A DNA stretch of 64,000 bases from Strigops habroptila (lineage: Eukaryota; Chordata; Aves; Psittaciformes; Psittacidae), in the NCBI RefSeq assembly GCF_004027225.2, contig NC_044278.2:56475743-56539742 (forward strand), given 5' to 3'. Shown one piece after another: positions 63,648 through 64,000 of this stretch. Within the stretch, counting starts at the first letter, position 1; the number at the start of each line of letters is the position of its first letter. The notes under the pieces are model-generated. The model had not been told where the DNA came from, did not search any database, and saw nothing but the letters and a program-made list of their open reading frames with translations. Position numbers and translations under genes: made by a program.

Positions 63648-63683
63648 GGGGGGGAAGGGGGGAAGGGGAAGGGAGGAGGGAAG
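63648..63683 (+). repeat. (GGGGAA)n-like purine tract with G-quadruplex potential
   Basis: Seven, six, four and three or more Gs separated by AA or A form a near-uninterrupted purine run of about 36 bases on the plus strand. Confidence 0.8.
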
Positions 63684-64000
63684 ATGCCAAACAAACAAAC
63701 AGAAAATGCAAGTGTTCCAACTATTTGTAAAAGTTTTGTTTCCACAGTGTGCTTCAATCTCATTACAGCTTTTGAGGAATAACAATGATAGTCTGACATT
63801 CCTCACATAGGAAGTGATTAGGGTGTGAATTGCTGTAGAAAAGCAGTATTTTCAATAACAACATGGCAGGTGTTTTGAAAGAAAGCTGCTCTAACCTTTC
63901 AGATTGCAGAGGCATCCCAGTAATTCTAAGAATCGCAGTCTACAAATGCCCAATTTCACTATTGCTTTCCTAATTAAGAGGGGAAAAAAGGTGTGAAAAA

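Larger units (their letters stand above)
44594..64000 (+). other. ATP10A: ATP10A intron 1 (5' part, continues beyond the window)
   Basis: After the donor at 44594 I found no exon encoding the expected continuation (EEKKY..., then the VGDF and DGETNLK motifs of the actuator region). The rest of the window is therefore read as intron 1, at least 19.4 kb. A long first intron agrees with the large human gene. Its repeats are listed separately. Confidence 0.75.

Noticed and set aside
1-64000. CRISPR arrays, operons, phage or other prokaryotic systems, and endogenous viral genes
   Set aside because: The sequence is vertebrate nuclear DNA. No regularly spaced repeats, gene clusters or viral protein signatures were seen.

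Overview
The window looks like ordinary vertebrate nuclear DNA from a sauropsid, most likely a bird. It is AT-rich, has few repeats and almost no coding sequence. The only recent-looking interspersed repeats are CR1 LINEs ending in the tandem octamer ATTCTRTG that is typical of birds, turtles and crocodilians. The low repeat load favours a bird, but I cannot name the species.

Layout: (1) Positions 1 to about 43,730 are intergenic DNA. They hold a small CR1 tail (5341-5405), a 1.5 kb decayed CR1 on the minus strand (6856-8342), a probable CR1 tail relic (about 33,100-33,144), two MIR-like relics and several microsatellites and purine tracts. I see no exon there that I can support. (2) A CpG island at about 43,735-44,640 forms the promoter and first exon of a P4-type ATPase (lipid flippase) gene on the plus strand. 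(3) The coding part of that exon, 44,151-44,593, encodes the first 147 codons plus two bases of a protein I recognise as ATP10A. It ends at a strong splice donor. (4) From 44,594 to the end is the start of a large first intron. It holds two CR1 tails, one MIR-like relic and simple repeats. Exon 2 is not visible, so the intron is at least 19.4 kb long here.

The only gene interpretation that is well supported is ATP10A exon 1. In human, ATP10A lies next to UBE3A and upstream toward GABRB3, so the first 43 kb may be the ATP10A-GABRB3 interval if synteny holds. Nothing in the sequence proves this. I found no RNA genes, CRISPR arrays, phage or operon-like systems, and no convincing new biological system. 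The most checkable leads are an 86-codon upstream ORF with a good start context in the ATP10A leader, a divergent antisense ORF starting at the same CATG, and an intronic open segment behind a good splice acceptor at 46,149.
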